A DNA stretch of 64,000 nt from Flavobacterium sp. GSB-24 (GTDB taxonomy: Bacteria > Bacteroidota > Bacteroidia > Flavobacteriales > Flavobacteriaceae). Location: positions 4,154,001 through 4,218,000 of the forward strand of contig NZ_AP027043.1 in the NCBI RefSeq assembly GCF_027924665.1, written 5' to 3'. This document shows, piece after piece, positions 52,362 to 61,193 of the stretch. Both the position numbers and the translations under genes were made by a program. The notes under the pieces are model-generated. The model was not told the DNA's origin. It did not search any database and was given only the letters and a program-made list of their open reading frames with translations. The number at the start of each line of letters is the position of its first letter. The first letter of the stretch is position 1.

Positions 52362-54158
52362 ATGAAAAGACTATTAACCACATTACTCCTTACCTATTCC
52401 TTTCTGGGATTTGGACAAAATTTAATCTCAAACGTTCCAAACCGAAATATCACTTCATTAAACGGCGTTTGGAATTACATTATAGATCCTTATCAAACGG
52501 GATTTTACAGCTTTCACCTTGACCAATACGACAAACAGGAAAAACCAGCAAAAGGCGCATTTTTCACTAATTACCATGCTCAAAACAAACAGGAGCTGGT
52601 AGAATATGATTTTGATAAATCGCCAACTATTACTATTCCTAGCGATTGGAATTCGCAGGTTACGGAACTGAAATATTATGAAGGAAATGTTTGGTTCAAA
52701 AAGTCTTTCGATTATAATCTGGCAACTAATAAACGTCTGTTTTTATATTTGGGCGCCATCAACTACAAAGCTGATGTTTATTTAAACGGGAAAAAACTAG
52801 GAACTCACATTGGTGGTTTTACGCCTTTTAATTATGAGGTTACTTCAATTGTAAAACCAAAAGACAATTATTTGGTTATAAAAGTGGATAATACGCGCCA
52901 TAAAGAAGATGTTCCAACTGTAAATACCGATTGGTGGAATTATGGCGGAATTACTCGTGATATAACTTTAATTGAGGAAGAAAATTCATTTGTTGAAGAT
53001 TATACGATTCAGCTTAAAAAGAATAATGCCAGTATTATTTCTGGATTCATTAAAATCAATAATTTTAACTCGGCACAAAATCAGGTTTCGATTGCTATTC
53101 CTGAATTGAAGATTAATTACAAAGGAAAAATTGCTGCCGGCGGTATTTTAAACTTTGAAATTCCTGTGAAAAAAATCTCTTATTGGTCGCCTGAAAATCC
53201 GAAATTATACGATGTTACAATTGATTTTAACAGACATACATTAAATGATAAAATTGGTTTTAGAACAATTGAAACACAGGGAGATAAAATTTTATTAAAT
53301 GGAAAACCAATCTTTTTAAGAGGAATTTCAATTCACGAAGAAAACGCTAAAGGCGGACGCGCTAATTCTGAAGAAGATGCATTGCGTTTATTGAATTGGG
53401 CAAAAGAACTAGGCTGCAACTATGTTCGTTTGGCACATTATCCGCATAACGAAAACATGGTTAGAGAGGCGGATAAAATGGGATTAATGGTTTGGGAAGA
53501 AATTCCAGTTTACTGGACGGTAGAATTTACTAACAAAGAAACTTATCAAAATGCTGAAGATCAATTAACGGCTTCTATCATCAGAGATAAAAACAGAGCT
53601 TCGATTATTATTTGGTCAATGGCGAATGAAACACCAATCTCAGATGCGAGAAATACATTTATCACAAATTTGGCCGCACATACAAGAGTACTAGATAATA
53701 CGAGATTAATCAGCGCGGCTTTATTAACTAAAAAAGAAACAATTGATGACCCAATTGGAGAAATATTGGATGTTGTAGCTTTTAATCAGTACTTAGGCTG
53801 GTACGGCGGTAATCTTGAAGATGCTGAAAAAATAACATGGAAATCGAAATATAATAAGCCTATTATTGTTTCTGAATTTGGAGGAGATGCTAAGCAAGGT
53901 TTTCACGGAGAAAAGAACGAACGCTGGACAGAAGAATATCAGGAATATTTATACATTCAGAACTTAAAAATGATCGAAAAAATTCCCCACTTAAGCGGAT
54001 TAAGTCCATGGATTTTAGTTGATTTTAGATCTCCAAAACGTCTTCTTCCCGGTATTCAGGATGGATACAATCGTAAAGGATTAATTTCAAACGATGGTAA
54101 TAAAAAGAAAGCTTTTTACATTATGCAGGACTGGTACGCCAAAAAGAAAAACGAATAA
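52362..54158 (+). CDS. secreted GH2 beta-glucuronidase-like enzyme
   Basis: 598 residues, signal peptide 1-18. Length and domain set (sugar-binding, Ig-like, TIM barrel, no C-terminal extension) match UidA-type beta-glucuronidases. Features: IPSDWNSQVTELKYYEGNVW, LGAINYKADVYLNGKKLGTHIGG, FLRGISIHEENAKGG, NYVRLAHYPHNENMVREAD, acid/base E423 in IIWSMANET, nucleophile E505 in IIVSEFGGDA, then NQYLGWYGG and N570-R-K572 in GYNRKGLISND, the NxK motif that binds the glucuronate carboxylate in this enzyme group. The expected reaction is release of D-glucuronate from beta-linked side chains or ends. This enzyme and the UxuA pathway are the main reasons for calling the locus a glucuronate PUL. Confidence 0.87.
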   Translation: MKRLLTTLLLTYSFLGFGQNLISNVPNRNITSLNGVWNYIIDPYQTGFYSFHLDQYDKQEKPAKGAFFTNYHAQNKQELVEYDFDKSPTITIPSDWNSQVTELKYYEGNVWFKKSFDYNLATNKRLFLYLGAINYKADVYLNGKKLGTHIGGFTPFNYEVTSIVKPKDNYLVIKVDNTRHKEDVPTVNTDWWNYGGITRDITLIEEENSFVEDYTIQLKKNNASIISGFIKINNFNSAQNQVSIAIPELKINYKGKIAAGGILNFEIPVKKISYWSPENPKLYDVTIDFNRHTLNDKIGFRTIETQGDKILLNGKPIFLRGISIHEENAKGGRANSEEDALRLLNWAKELGCNYVRLAHYPHNENMVREADKMGLMVWEEIPVYWTVEFTNKETYQNAEDQLTASIIRDKNRASIIIWSMANETPISDARNTFITNLAAHTRVLDNTRLISAALLTKKETIDDPIGEILDVVAFNQYLGWYGGNLEDAEKITWKSKYNKPIIVSEFGGDAKQGFHGEKNERWTEEYQEYLYIQNLKMIEKIPHLSGLSPWILVDFRSPKRLLPGIQDGYNRKGLISNDGNKKKAFYIMQDWYAKKKNE

Positions 54159-54291
54159 GAAAAAAACTATTCATATCATTTCAATCAGAAATAAAAACTG
54201 TTATCAATTCATTAACAAAAAACAAACTGTAATTATATGATTTTTCTTCATTATTAACTTACTTTGTAGTTATTCTAAAAATTGTAATCCT

Positions 54292-54855
54292 ATGAAAAAA
54301 TTAAGTTTACTGGCAGTTACTTTATTTGCTGCCTTCACAGTTCAAGCTCAAGACATAGTAAAGTTTGCTCCACTTGATGCGAGTCCGGTTGACATTTCTT
54401 ATTTCCCAAACAAAGCAGTAAAATTCAAAAAAACAGATAATCCAAATCCAGTTGTCAAAGTTATTTACGCTAGACCTTCTGTAAAAGGACGTACAATTTT
54501 TGGAGATATTGTGAAATTTGGAGAAGTTTGGAGAGTTGGTGCTAATGAAAATACAGAGGTAAAATTCTACAAAGCAGTAACAATTGGCGGTAAAAATATT
54601 CCAGCAGGAACTTACAGCTTATTTGCTATTCCTGAAAAAGATAAATGGACTATCATTATCAACAAAGAATTGGATTTATGGGGCGCTTATGCTTATGACC
54701 AAAGTAAAGATGTTGTAAGAGTTTCAGTTCCTGTTAAATCCGTAAGCGAAACGATCGAGGCTTTATCTATTGCGTTTACAACTCAGGGTTCTGTTGCTAA
54801 CTTAGTTATAGGATGGGATAAAACAACTGTTGAATTACCAATTACGATTAAATAA
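54292..54855 (+). CDS. exported DUF2911-family protein
   Basis: 187 residues, signal peptide 1-19 (ending TVQAQ). The DUF2911 pattern is clear: DASPVDISYFP, VVKVIYARPSVKGRTIFG, LVKFGEVWRVGANENTEV-like (here IVKFGEVWRVGANE), IPAGTYSLFAIPEKDKWTIIIN and LSIAFTTQG. The family is common in Bacteroidota and has no assigned function. Monocistronic, with a terminator-like hairpin downstream. Nothing ties it functionally to the PUL before it. Confidence 0.9.
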   Translation: MKKLSLLAVTLFAAFTVQAQDIVKFAPLDASPVDISYFPNKAVKFKKTDNPNPVVKVIYARPSVKGRTIFGDIVKFGEVWRVGANENTEVKFYKAVTIGGKNIPAGTYSLFAIPEKDKWTIIINKELDLWGAYAYDQSKDVVRVSVPVKSVSETIEALSIAFTTQGSVANLVIGWDKTTVELPITIK

Positions 54856-54881
54856 GTTTTACTAATATACCATGAAGACAC

Positions 54882-54918
54882 AAAGTCGCAAGTTTTTTTA
54901 AGCTTTGCGACTTTTTTT
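54882..54918 (+). terminator. terminator of the DUF2911 gene
   Basis: AAAGTCGCAA / TTGCGACTTT ten-base stem with a 13-base loop and a following T run, 27 bases after the stop. Confidence 0.75.
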
Positions 54919-54965
54919 AATCTCGCTATGTTTGATTTAGATTGTTTTTAATAACGGTTTATGTC

Positions 54966-55067
54966 GCCCCGCTGGGGCTTTTGGAAATGAGAAACTGATT
55001 TGTGATTTCTATAAATATTTCGTCCCGCTGGGACTTTCTTTAGAACATTTAATAGCTCCAGCGGAGC
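54966..55067. repeat. second REP-like palindrome cluster (core CCGCTGG)
   Basis: Three palindromes, GCCCCGCTGGGGC (54966-54978), GTCCCGCTGGGAC (55022-55034) and GCTCCAGCGGAGC (55055-55067, inverted), plus a degenerate GCTCCAGAGAAGC near 55104. The layout is like a BIME but with a core different from the array at 3120. No transposase gene is adjacent. Confidence 0.7.
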
Positions 55068-55142
55068 TTAATAGTTATAGAAAATTCTAAGTCATGAAAT
55101 TCAAGCTCCAGAGAAGCGACATATTTCATATTATTGAAACTA

Positions 55143-55169
55143 AAAAAAAGAGACAATGTCTCTTTTTTT
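55143..55169 (-). terminator. terminator of the molybdenum oxidoreductase operon
   Basis: AAAAAAAGAGAC / GTCTCTTTTTTT perfect 12 bp stem with a three-base loop, touching the stop codon at 55170. Confidence 0.8.
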
Positions 55170-57374
55170 TTAAACCTTAACGGTTTCTATAATTTTATCT
55201 AATGTAATTGGTAAATCTCTTACTCGCTTTCCAGTGGCGTTAAAAACAGCATTTGCAATTGCAGGCGCCATTCCTACCAAAGCGGTTTCTCCAAGACCTT
55301 TTGTTCCCATTGGGTTACTGATTGGATCTTTTTTATTCACGAAGAAAACTTCCTGTTTTTCAATATCAGCATTTACTGGAACGTGATAATCGGCGAAATT
55401 ATTATTGATTGGTCTTCCAAAACGATGATCGATTTCGAGAGCTTCCATCAATCCCATTCCGATTCCTCCTACCGCACCGCCGTACATTTGCCCAGCCGAT
55501 GTTTTTTGGTTGATAACCGTTCCGATATCGGCACAGGAAACCACATGCGCTAATCGTATTTTACCCAAATTCGGATTCACTAATACTTTTACAAAATGCA
55601 CTGAAAATGAATAAATAGAATATTTCTTAGCTTCCTCTGTACCTTTCGATTGGTTTTCAACTTCTATTCCTTCTAATTTATTTGCAGTAAGCAAGGAAGT
55701 TAAACCAACCTTTTTGGAAGTATCTTTTTTAGATGAAATCACACCATTTGAAAAAGTTAAATCTGTAATCGGAATTCCTTTTAGAGATGGATTTTCACTT
55801 GCCAGCCCAAGCACTTTGCTTATTAATAAATTACAGGAATCATGAACTGCAGAACCTACAGATGAAGTTGTGGCAGAACCTCCCTGCGTTGGACCTTTTG
55901 GTAGTCCGCTTTTTCCCATTTCAATAATTACATTTTCTGGCGGTACTCCAGTAATTTCAGCGCCAATTGCAGTCATCATCGTTGCCGTTCCCGGTCCCAT
56001 ATCATTTACGCTGCATTGAAGTACCAAATTTCCATCTGCTAAAAATTTAGCTTTTACAGCTGTTGGATTTCTGTAACTTCCAAAAGTTCCCGTTCCCATT
56101 CCGTAGCCTACCAGCCAGTCGCCTTCTTTCACTGAACCAGGTTTGTTTTTGCGGTTTTTCCAGCCAATAAGTTCCATACCGCCTTCGTAACATTCTAAAA
56201 GATATTTACTGCTCCACGGTTTATTTTGTTCCAGATCTTTTTCCGCATAATTTAGTTTTCGAAATTCAATTGGATCCAGATTTAATTTATGCGCCATTTC
56301 ATCCATTGCAGATTCTAGTGCAAAAGAACCCGTTGCCTCGCCTGGGCCTCGCATCCAAATTGGGGTACAAGTATCCAAAGGTACAATTCGATAACGCGTA
56401 GAAACATTCGCACAATCATAAATAAATCGCGACATGTTTACGGTTCCTTCCATAAAATCCTCATAGCTGGAAGTCATCGCAACGGCTTCGTGTGTCAAGC
56501 CAGTCAGTTTTCCTTCTTTGGTTGCGCCTAAGCCCATTTTCTGGATGGTATAAGGCCTGAATCCAACATTGGTAAACATTTGCTCGCGATGCAGAACTAA
56601 TTTTACTGGACGATTTAGTTTTTTTGCTCCAATTAAAGCTGCGATTTCATAAGGCCAAGTATGTAATCCCATTCCAAATGCACCTCCAAGATATTCAGAA
56701 TGCACCTCAACATCTTCAACAGGTACACCAAAAACTCCGGCAACACTTTTACGAGTTCCTTCGACACCTTGACTTTTGGTATACAAAATCGGTTTATTTC
56801 CATCCCATTTTGCGATAATATTGGCAAGTTCCATCGGGTTATGAACTTCGGTTGGAATGGTATATTCTGCTTCTAAAACAACCTCTCCATTTTTATATCC
56901 GTCATGCTCACCGCGATGGTAGTCATTTCCTTTATCGGTTTCAACTTTTTTCTCTTTATCTGCTGCTTTTTTAAGTTCGGTCGAATGTTCTTCTTTTAGA
57001 TAATCGGCTTTAATTAAACTTGCTGCATACTGCATACGCTCGAAAGTATCGGCAATAACCAATGCAATCGGCTGATCGTAGTACAAAACCGAATCATCTT
57101 TAAAAATCTGAAGCGGCTGACCGAAATTATGTTTGTCTTTCGCCTTTTGATAGCCAACAGGTTTATCCACATTTAAATGTGTGATAACTGCCAAAACTCC
57201 AGGCGCCCACTCTGCTTTTTTAGTATCAATGGTTTTGATTCTTCCTTTTGCGATCGTACTTCCAACCAAACACGCATATACAACACCAGGCGTTTTATAT
57301 TCGGCAGAATATGTTGCAGAACCTGTTACTTTAGCAAATCCGTCAACTCTATTAATATTACTTGTCTTGCTCAT
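55170..57374 (-). CDS. paoC: molybdopterin-binding subunit of a PaoABC/YagR-like aldehyde oxidoreductase
   Basis: 734 residues, close to E. coli PaoC. Xanthine-dehydrogenase-family large subunit: INRVDGFAKVTGSATYSAEY at the start, GGAFGMGLHTWPYEIAAL, IWMRGPGEATGSFALESAMDE (substrate-channel Arg region), PTQGGSATTSS, and KGLGETALVGMAPAIANAVF with the catalytic Glu. It binds Moco and oxidises aldehydes or N-heterocycles with water. It has no own Tat signal and is expected to ride out with the Fe-S subunit. Last gene of a three-gene minus-strand operon, 7 bases after the FAD subunit gene. Confidence 0.92.
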   Translation of the reverse strand: MSKTSNINRVDGFAKVTGSATYSAEYKTPGVVYACLVGSTIAKGRIKTIDTKKAEWAPGVLAVITHLNVDKPVGYQKAKDKHNFGQPLQIFKDDSVLYYDQPIALVIADTFERMQYAASLIKADYLKEEHSTELKKAADKEKKVETDKGNDYHRGEHDGYKNGEVVLEAEYTIPTEVHNPMELANIIAKWDGNKPILYTKSQGVEGTRKSVAGVFGVPVEDVEVHSEYLGGAFGMGLHTWPYEIAALIGAKKLNRPVKLVLHREQMFTNVGFRPYTIQKMGLGATKEGKLTGLTHEAVAMTSSYEDFMEGTVNMSRFIYDCANVSTRYRIVPLDTCTPIWMRGPGEATGSFALESAMDEMAHKLNLDPIEFRKLNYAEKDLEQNKPWSSKYLLECYEGGMELIGWKNRKNKPGSVKEGDWLVGYGMGTGTFGSYRNPTAVKAKFLADGNLVLQCSVNDMGPGTATMMTAIGAEITGVPPENVIIEMGKSGLPKGPTQGGSATTSSVGSAVHDSCNLLISKVLGLASENPSLKGIPITDLTFSNGVISSKKDTSKKVGLTSLLTANKLEGIEVENQSKGTEEAKKYSIYSFSVHFVKVLVNPNLGKIRLAHVVSCADIGTVINQKTSAGQMYGGAVGGIGMGLMEALEIDHRFGRPINNNFADYHVPVNADIEKQEVFFVNKKDPISNPMGTKGLGETALVGMAPAIANAVFNATGKRVRDLPITLDKIIETVKV

Positions 57375-57381
57375 AATCTAA

Positions 57382-58362
57382 TTATTTTGATGCTGCTATT
57401 GTAAGTGCTTCTGTTATGGCATTGGCTCCTAGTGTTAATTTAAAATCATTATCACCGTAACCTCTGGCGCCTCTCATTGCTAAATCTGCTGCCTGTTTAA
57501 AAATCCCTTCTGAAATTGTTTTCCCTTTCAGAAATTCTTCTGCCTCAGTTAATCGCCACGGTTTATGTGCCACACCGCCCATAGCAAGTCTGACATCATT
57601 AATTTTATCATTTTTAAGATCTAAAGCCACAGCAACAGAAACCAATGCAAAGGCATAACTGCTTCGGTCACGTACTTTTAGATAATGTACATTTTTAGTG
57701 AAATTATTATCCGGAATTTCGATTGAAGTAATCAATTCTTTATCTTCCAAAGTATTGTCTTTTTCTGGCGTATTTCCCGGCAGACGATGAAAATCTGTGA
57801 ATTTAATTTGTCTTTTCCCTTTTGGACCTTCTACCAAAACATTAGCGTCTAATGCAGCCATCGCCACGCACATATCGCTTGGATGAACGGCAATGCAGCT
57901 TTCTGAAGCTCCAAAAATTGCGTGCATTCTATTTACACCGCCAATAGCGCCGCAGCCGCTTTTAGGAACACGTTTGTTACAAGGCATATCCGTATTGTAA
58001 AAATACGAACAGCGAGTACGCTGTAATATATTTCCGCCAACCGTTGCCATATGTCTTATTTGTTGTGAAGCTCCTGCTGCCAAAGCCTGAGCGAGCAAAG
58101 GATGTTTTTCTTTAATGGATGCATCTTCGGCAACTTGACTGTTTTTGGCTAGGGCGCCTATAGAAACTTTTCCTTTTAAAAATTCAATCTGTTTTAAATC
58201 TAAAGCTGTAATATCTACCAGTTTATCTGGAGCCACTACATTCTTTTTCATTAAATCAACCAAGTTTGTACCGCCGGCAATAAACATCGCCTCTTTTTCT
58301 TTCTTGATATTTGAAACAGCAGATGCTGCTGACAATGCTCTTATGATCTGAAAATTTTTCAT
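57382..58362 (-). CDS. paoB: FAD-binding subunit with extra [4Fe-4S] insertion (PaoB-like)
   Basis: 326 residues. FAD-binding PCMH fold with FIAGGTNLVDLMK and HMATVGGNILQRTRC. An insertion carries four cysteines, C118, C128, C137 and C156 (RTRCSYFYNTDMPCNKR, SGCGAIGGVNRMHA, SESCIAVHPSDM). This matches the [4Fe-4S] site that distinguishes E. coli PaoB/YagS from ordinary XDH FAD subunits. It transfers electrons from the Fe-S clusters to FAD. Its start overlaps the stop of the Fe-S subunit gene by 4 bases (ATGA), so translation is coupled. Confidence 0.92.
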   Translation of the reverse strand: MKNFQIIRALSAASAVSNIKKEKEAMFIAGGTNLVDLMKKNVVAPDKLVDITALDLKQIEFLKGKVSIGALAKNSQVAEDASIKEKHPLLAQALAAGASQQIRHMATVGGNILQRTRCSYFYNTDMPCNKRVPKSGCGAIGGVNRMHAIFGASESCIAVHPSDMCVAMAALDANVLVEGPKGKRQIKFTDFHRLPGNTPEKDNTLEDKELITSIEIPDNNFTKNVHYLKVRDRSSYAFALVSVAVALDLKNDKINDVRLAMGGVAHKPWRLTEAEEFLKGKTISEGIFKQAADLAMRGARGYGDNDFKLTLGANAITEALTIAASK

Positions 58363-58997
58363 ATCTCCTTTCCTCCTTCCTTCACTTCAGTTATAGCATC
58401 AACAATATTGTGGTAAGCACCGCATCTGCAGATATTACCGCTCATATATTCTCTGATTTCCTCCCTGCTGTTAGCATGGCCTTCTTTGATACAGGCAATT
58501 CCAGACATAATTTGTCCTGGCGTGCAGTAACCGCATTGAAAACCATCATTTTTGATGAAAGCTTCCTGCATCGGATGTAGTTTTTTTCCGTTCGAAAGAC
58601 CTTCGATTGTGGTAACCTGTGCGTTTTGCTGCATAGAAGCCAAAGATAAACACGACAAAATTCGGGTTCCGTTTACGTGAACCGTACACGCACCGCATTG
58701 TCCGTGATCGCATCCTTTTTTAGTTCCGGTAAGCTGCAATTGTTCTCTTAACAAATCTAGCAAAGTGGTTCTTGGTTCGATATTAAGATTGTGTTTTTTG
58801 CCATTTACTTCGATAGAAAGCGGTACTGTCTCCAAATATTCCGCTATTTTTTCGTCCCATTTATTCTCGGATGCCATTACCAATGAAGGCGGTGTCAAGG
58901 CGAGAGCGGTAAAAAGTCCTGATTTTTTTATAAAGTCTCGGCGGGAATTGGAGTCTTCCACACTTACTTTATTCGGATTTGTTTTTTTTGAAGCCAT
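58359..58997 (-). CDS. paoA: Tat-exported [2Fe-2S] subunit (PaoA-like)
   Basis: 212 residues. Twin-arginine signal SRRDFIKKSGLFTALALTPP (RR at 19-20), so the folded complex goes to the periplasm. First [2Fe-2S] cluster: C96, C101, C104, C116 (KKGCDHGQCGACTVHVNGT). Second: C155, C158, C190, C192 (FQCGYCTPGQ, GNICRCGAYHNI). All eight cysteines are present. First gene of the operon. A TAAATTTG box (minus strand, 59041-59048) 43 bases upstream is a plausible -7 element, with no clear -33. Confidence 0.93.
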   Translation of the reverse strand: MASKKTNPNKVSVEDSNSRRDFIKKSGLFTALALTPPSLVMASENKWDEKIAEYLETVPLSIEVNGKKHNLNIEPRTTLLDLLREQLQLTGTKKGCDHGQCGACTVHVNGTRILSCLSLASMQQNAQVTTIEGLSNGKKLHPMQEAFIKNDGFQCGYCTPGQIMSGIACIKEGHANSREEIREYMSGNICRCGAYHNIVDAITEVKEGGKEI

Positions 58998-59123
58998 TCA
59001 GTCTATCTTTAAATTAGCAAAATCACTTTAGGTATTCTAACAAATTTAACAATCTTAATTCACAAAAAGTTATAAAATTCAAACATTACGCTTATTTAGA
59101 ATAATTACAGTTTCTCATAAATT

Positions 59124-59271
59124 TAACCGCAAAGAACACTAAGTTTTTTTGATATAGATTATTTTAAAAAAAAAGCTAAGTCCTCAAAGCTTCATCAATC
59201 CCAGCTTTGTGAACTTTGTATTTTTATAAATCTCTCTACTTATTAAACCTTTGCGGACTCTGCGTTAAAAA
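59124..59271. repeat. inverted repeat between paoA and the desulfurase gene
   Basis: TTAACCGCAAAGAACACTAAG (from 59124) and CCTTTGCGGACTCTGCGTTAA (59248-59268) form imperfect outer arms, with an inner AAAGCTAAG/CTTTGTGAACTTTG pair. Same class as the repeat at 15655. The rest of 58998-59348 shows no gene. Confidence 0.6.
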
Positions 59272-59348
59272 ACAGACACATAGATTTATACATTTTTTTA
59301 ATTTTAGGAATTTTCAAAATTGTATTTTTACGACACTAAGTCAAAATT

Positions 59349-60491
59349 ATGTTTCAAAACCAAAATATTTATCTGGATAATAATGCTACAACTCGAGTTG
59401 ATGAACGAGTTCTAAAAGCTATGCTTCCTTATTTTACAGATTTTTATGCCAACTCGACTAGTCAGCATATTACGGGATTAACCGTTAAAGAAGCCGTTGA
59501 AAATGCTGCATGGCAGACAGCAGATATAATTAATGCTGATGCAGAAGAAATCATTTTTACTTCTGGAGCAACAGAAGCAATTAATTTATCGATAAAAGGT
59601 CTAGCCGATCAGGATCGAAAACACATTGTTACAATTGCTACTGAACACAAAGCTGTACTTGAAACTTGTGCCTTTATGGAAAATATAGGTTTTACCGTAA
59701 CGTATTTACCAACTTGTTCTGATGGCATTTTAGATATTAAACTTTTAGAAGAAATACTAAATGATAAAACACTGGTTTTCATTGGAATGTTTTCTAATAA
59801 TGAAACAGGTGTTATTCAAAACATTGCGGAAATTTCTAAGATTCTGAAAGCTAAAAATGTGTTATTTTTTTGTGATGCTACTCAGGCCATCGGGAAAATT
59901 CAGATTGATGTTAAATCTTTGGGAATTGATCTTTTAGCACTATCGGCGCATAAGTTTTATGGTCCAAAAGGAGTTGGTGCGTTGTATATTTCGGCGAAAG
60001 CCAAACTAAAATTAACTTCACAGATACTTGGCGGCGGCCAGCAGCGTAAATTACGAAGTGGGACGCTAAATGTCCCTGGAATTATTGGTTTAGGTAAAGC
60101 GTGTGAAATAGCTGTAAATGAATTAGAAGAAGATCAATATATAATTGAATTATTACGTAATAAATTAGAATCAGGATTACTTCAATTTGAAGGTTCTTTT
60201 GTAAATGGAAATACTCAGAATCGTATTTGTAATACTTTAAATATATGTTTTCCAGGTGTTAATTCAGAACAACTGATTATGGCTTTAGGTACTATTTCGG
60301 TCTCAAACGGAGCTTCTTGTTCGGCAGTAACTTCTGAACCTTCTCATGTTTTAAAAGCAATGGGATTATCGGATGAAGAAGCTTTGAGTTCGATTCGGTT
60401 TAGTTTGGGAAGATTTACTACCAAAGAAGAAATTGATATTGTTATTGATCGTGTGCTTTTTTTGGTTCGTGAACTTTACTCGAAAACATAA
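59349..60491 (+). CDS. cysteine desulfurase (NifS/IscS-like aminotransferase class V)
   Basis: 380 residues. Starts IYLDNNATTRVDERVLKAML; SGATEAINLSIKG, EHKAVLETC, NNETGVIQ, CDATQAIGKIQID and LSAHKFYGPKGVGALYI with the PLP lysine K202; GTLNVPGIIG; and the sulfur-carrying loop SNGASCSAVTSEPSHVL with C324. It takes sulfur from cysteine as an enzyme persulfide. It lies between the Mo-oxidoreductase operon and the xdhC/mocA genes, so it may provide sulfur for the Moco sulfido ligand, as NifS4 does with XdhC in Rhodobacter capsulatus. Fe-S cluster assembly is the alternative. Confidence 0.9.
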   Translation: MFQNQNIYLDNNATTRVDERVLKAMLPYFTDFYANSTSQHITGLTVKEAVENAAWQTADIINADAEEIIFTSGATEAINLSIKGLADQDRKHIVTIATEHKAVLETCAFMENIGFTVTYLPTCSDGILDIKLLEEILNDKTLVFIGMFSNNETGVIQNIAEISKILKAKNVLFFCDATQAIGKIQIDVKSLGIDLLALSAHKFYGPKGVGALYISAKAKLKLTSQILGGGQQRKLRSGTLNVPGIIGLGKACEIAVNELEEDQYIIELLRNKLESGLLQFEGSFVNGNTQNRICNTLNICFPGVNSEQLIMALGTISVSNGASCSAVTSEPSHVLKAMGLSDEEALSSIRFSLGRFTTKEEIDIVIDRVLFLVRELYSKT

Positions 60492-60590
60492 GAAAGTATT
60501 TTTTTGTCTCGCAGATCTTGCAGATTAAGCAGATTTTAATCTTTATTCAATCTATAAAAAACTTTGCACCTTTGAGCCTCTGCAACTAAA

Positions 60591-61193
60591 TCACCGAATC
60601 AACTTATCGTAATCTTCTTCGGTATCAATATCAATATTTCCTTTTTCGAAGATAATTGAAGCCGTATCTTCAGCATACTTTTTAATGAGTTTTTTTGCGC
60701 CTTCCTGCCCTTTCAATTCCAATAATTCACGAAAGTATTTTTTATGGAATAAGACTGGCGTTCCTAAAGTTTTGGAATAGGCAGAAGCAACAATTGCTTT
60801 TCCTGTTTTATCATGTTCGTTTATAAGGTTTTCAAATATTGAAGTCTTTACAAAAGGCTGATCGCAGACTGCAAAAATACATTGCTCACAATCGGGATTT
60901 AAAAGCAGTATTTCGTTTAAACCTTTTACAATTGAAGACGACATTCCTGTTTCCCAATCTAGATTGAAGCAAGTAGTTATTTCAGCAGAAATAAGCTCTT
61001 TTAAAACACTTTCACTATTTGCGCCTGTTACCACAACCACAAACGAATTTTGAACTTTAGAAGCTTCTAAAATTGTATTATTTAAAAGCGTTGTCTCTTT
61101 GTACTGCAATAATTGCTTTGGCCGTCCTAATCTGGAAGAACTTCCTGCAGCCAAAATTACAATGCCTATTTTATTTTGGAATTTATTTTCCAT
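60591..61193 (-). CDS. MobA/MocA-like molybdenum cofactor nucleotidyltransferase
   Basis: 200 residues from the ATG at 61193 (MENKFQNKIGIVILAAGSSS); ATGs at 61205 and 61208 are possible alternatives. The nucleotidyltransferase signature is ILAAGSSSRLGRPKQLLQYK, with VVTGANSESV, WETGMSSSIVKGL, CIFAVCDQPFV and GTPVLFHKKYF. It matches MocA-type enzymes that add CMP to molybdopterin (MCD cofactor), used by PaoC-like enzymes. The start overlaps the end of the xdhC gene by 11 bases, which indicates translational coupling and a joint role in Moco maturation. Confidence 0.88.
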   Translation of the reverse strand: MENKFQNKIGIVILAAGSSSRLGRPKQLLQYKETTLLNNTILEASKVQNSFVVVVTGANSESVLKELISAEITTCFNLDWETGMSSSIVKGLNEILLLNPDCEQCIFAVCDQPFVKTSIFENLINEHDKTGKAIVASAYSKTLGTPVLFHKKYFRELLELKGQEGAKKLIKKYAEDTASIIFEKGNIDIDTEEDYDKLIR

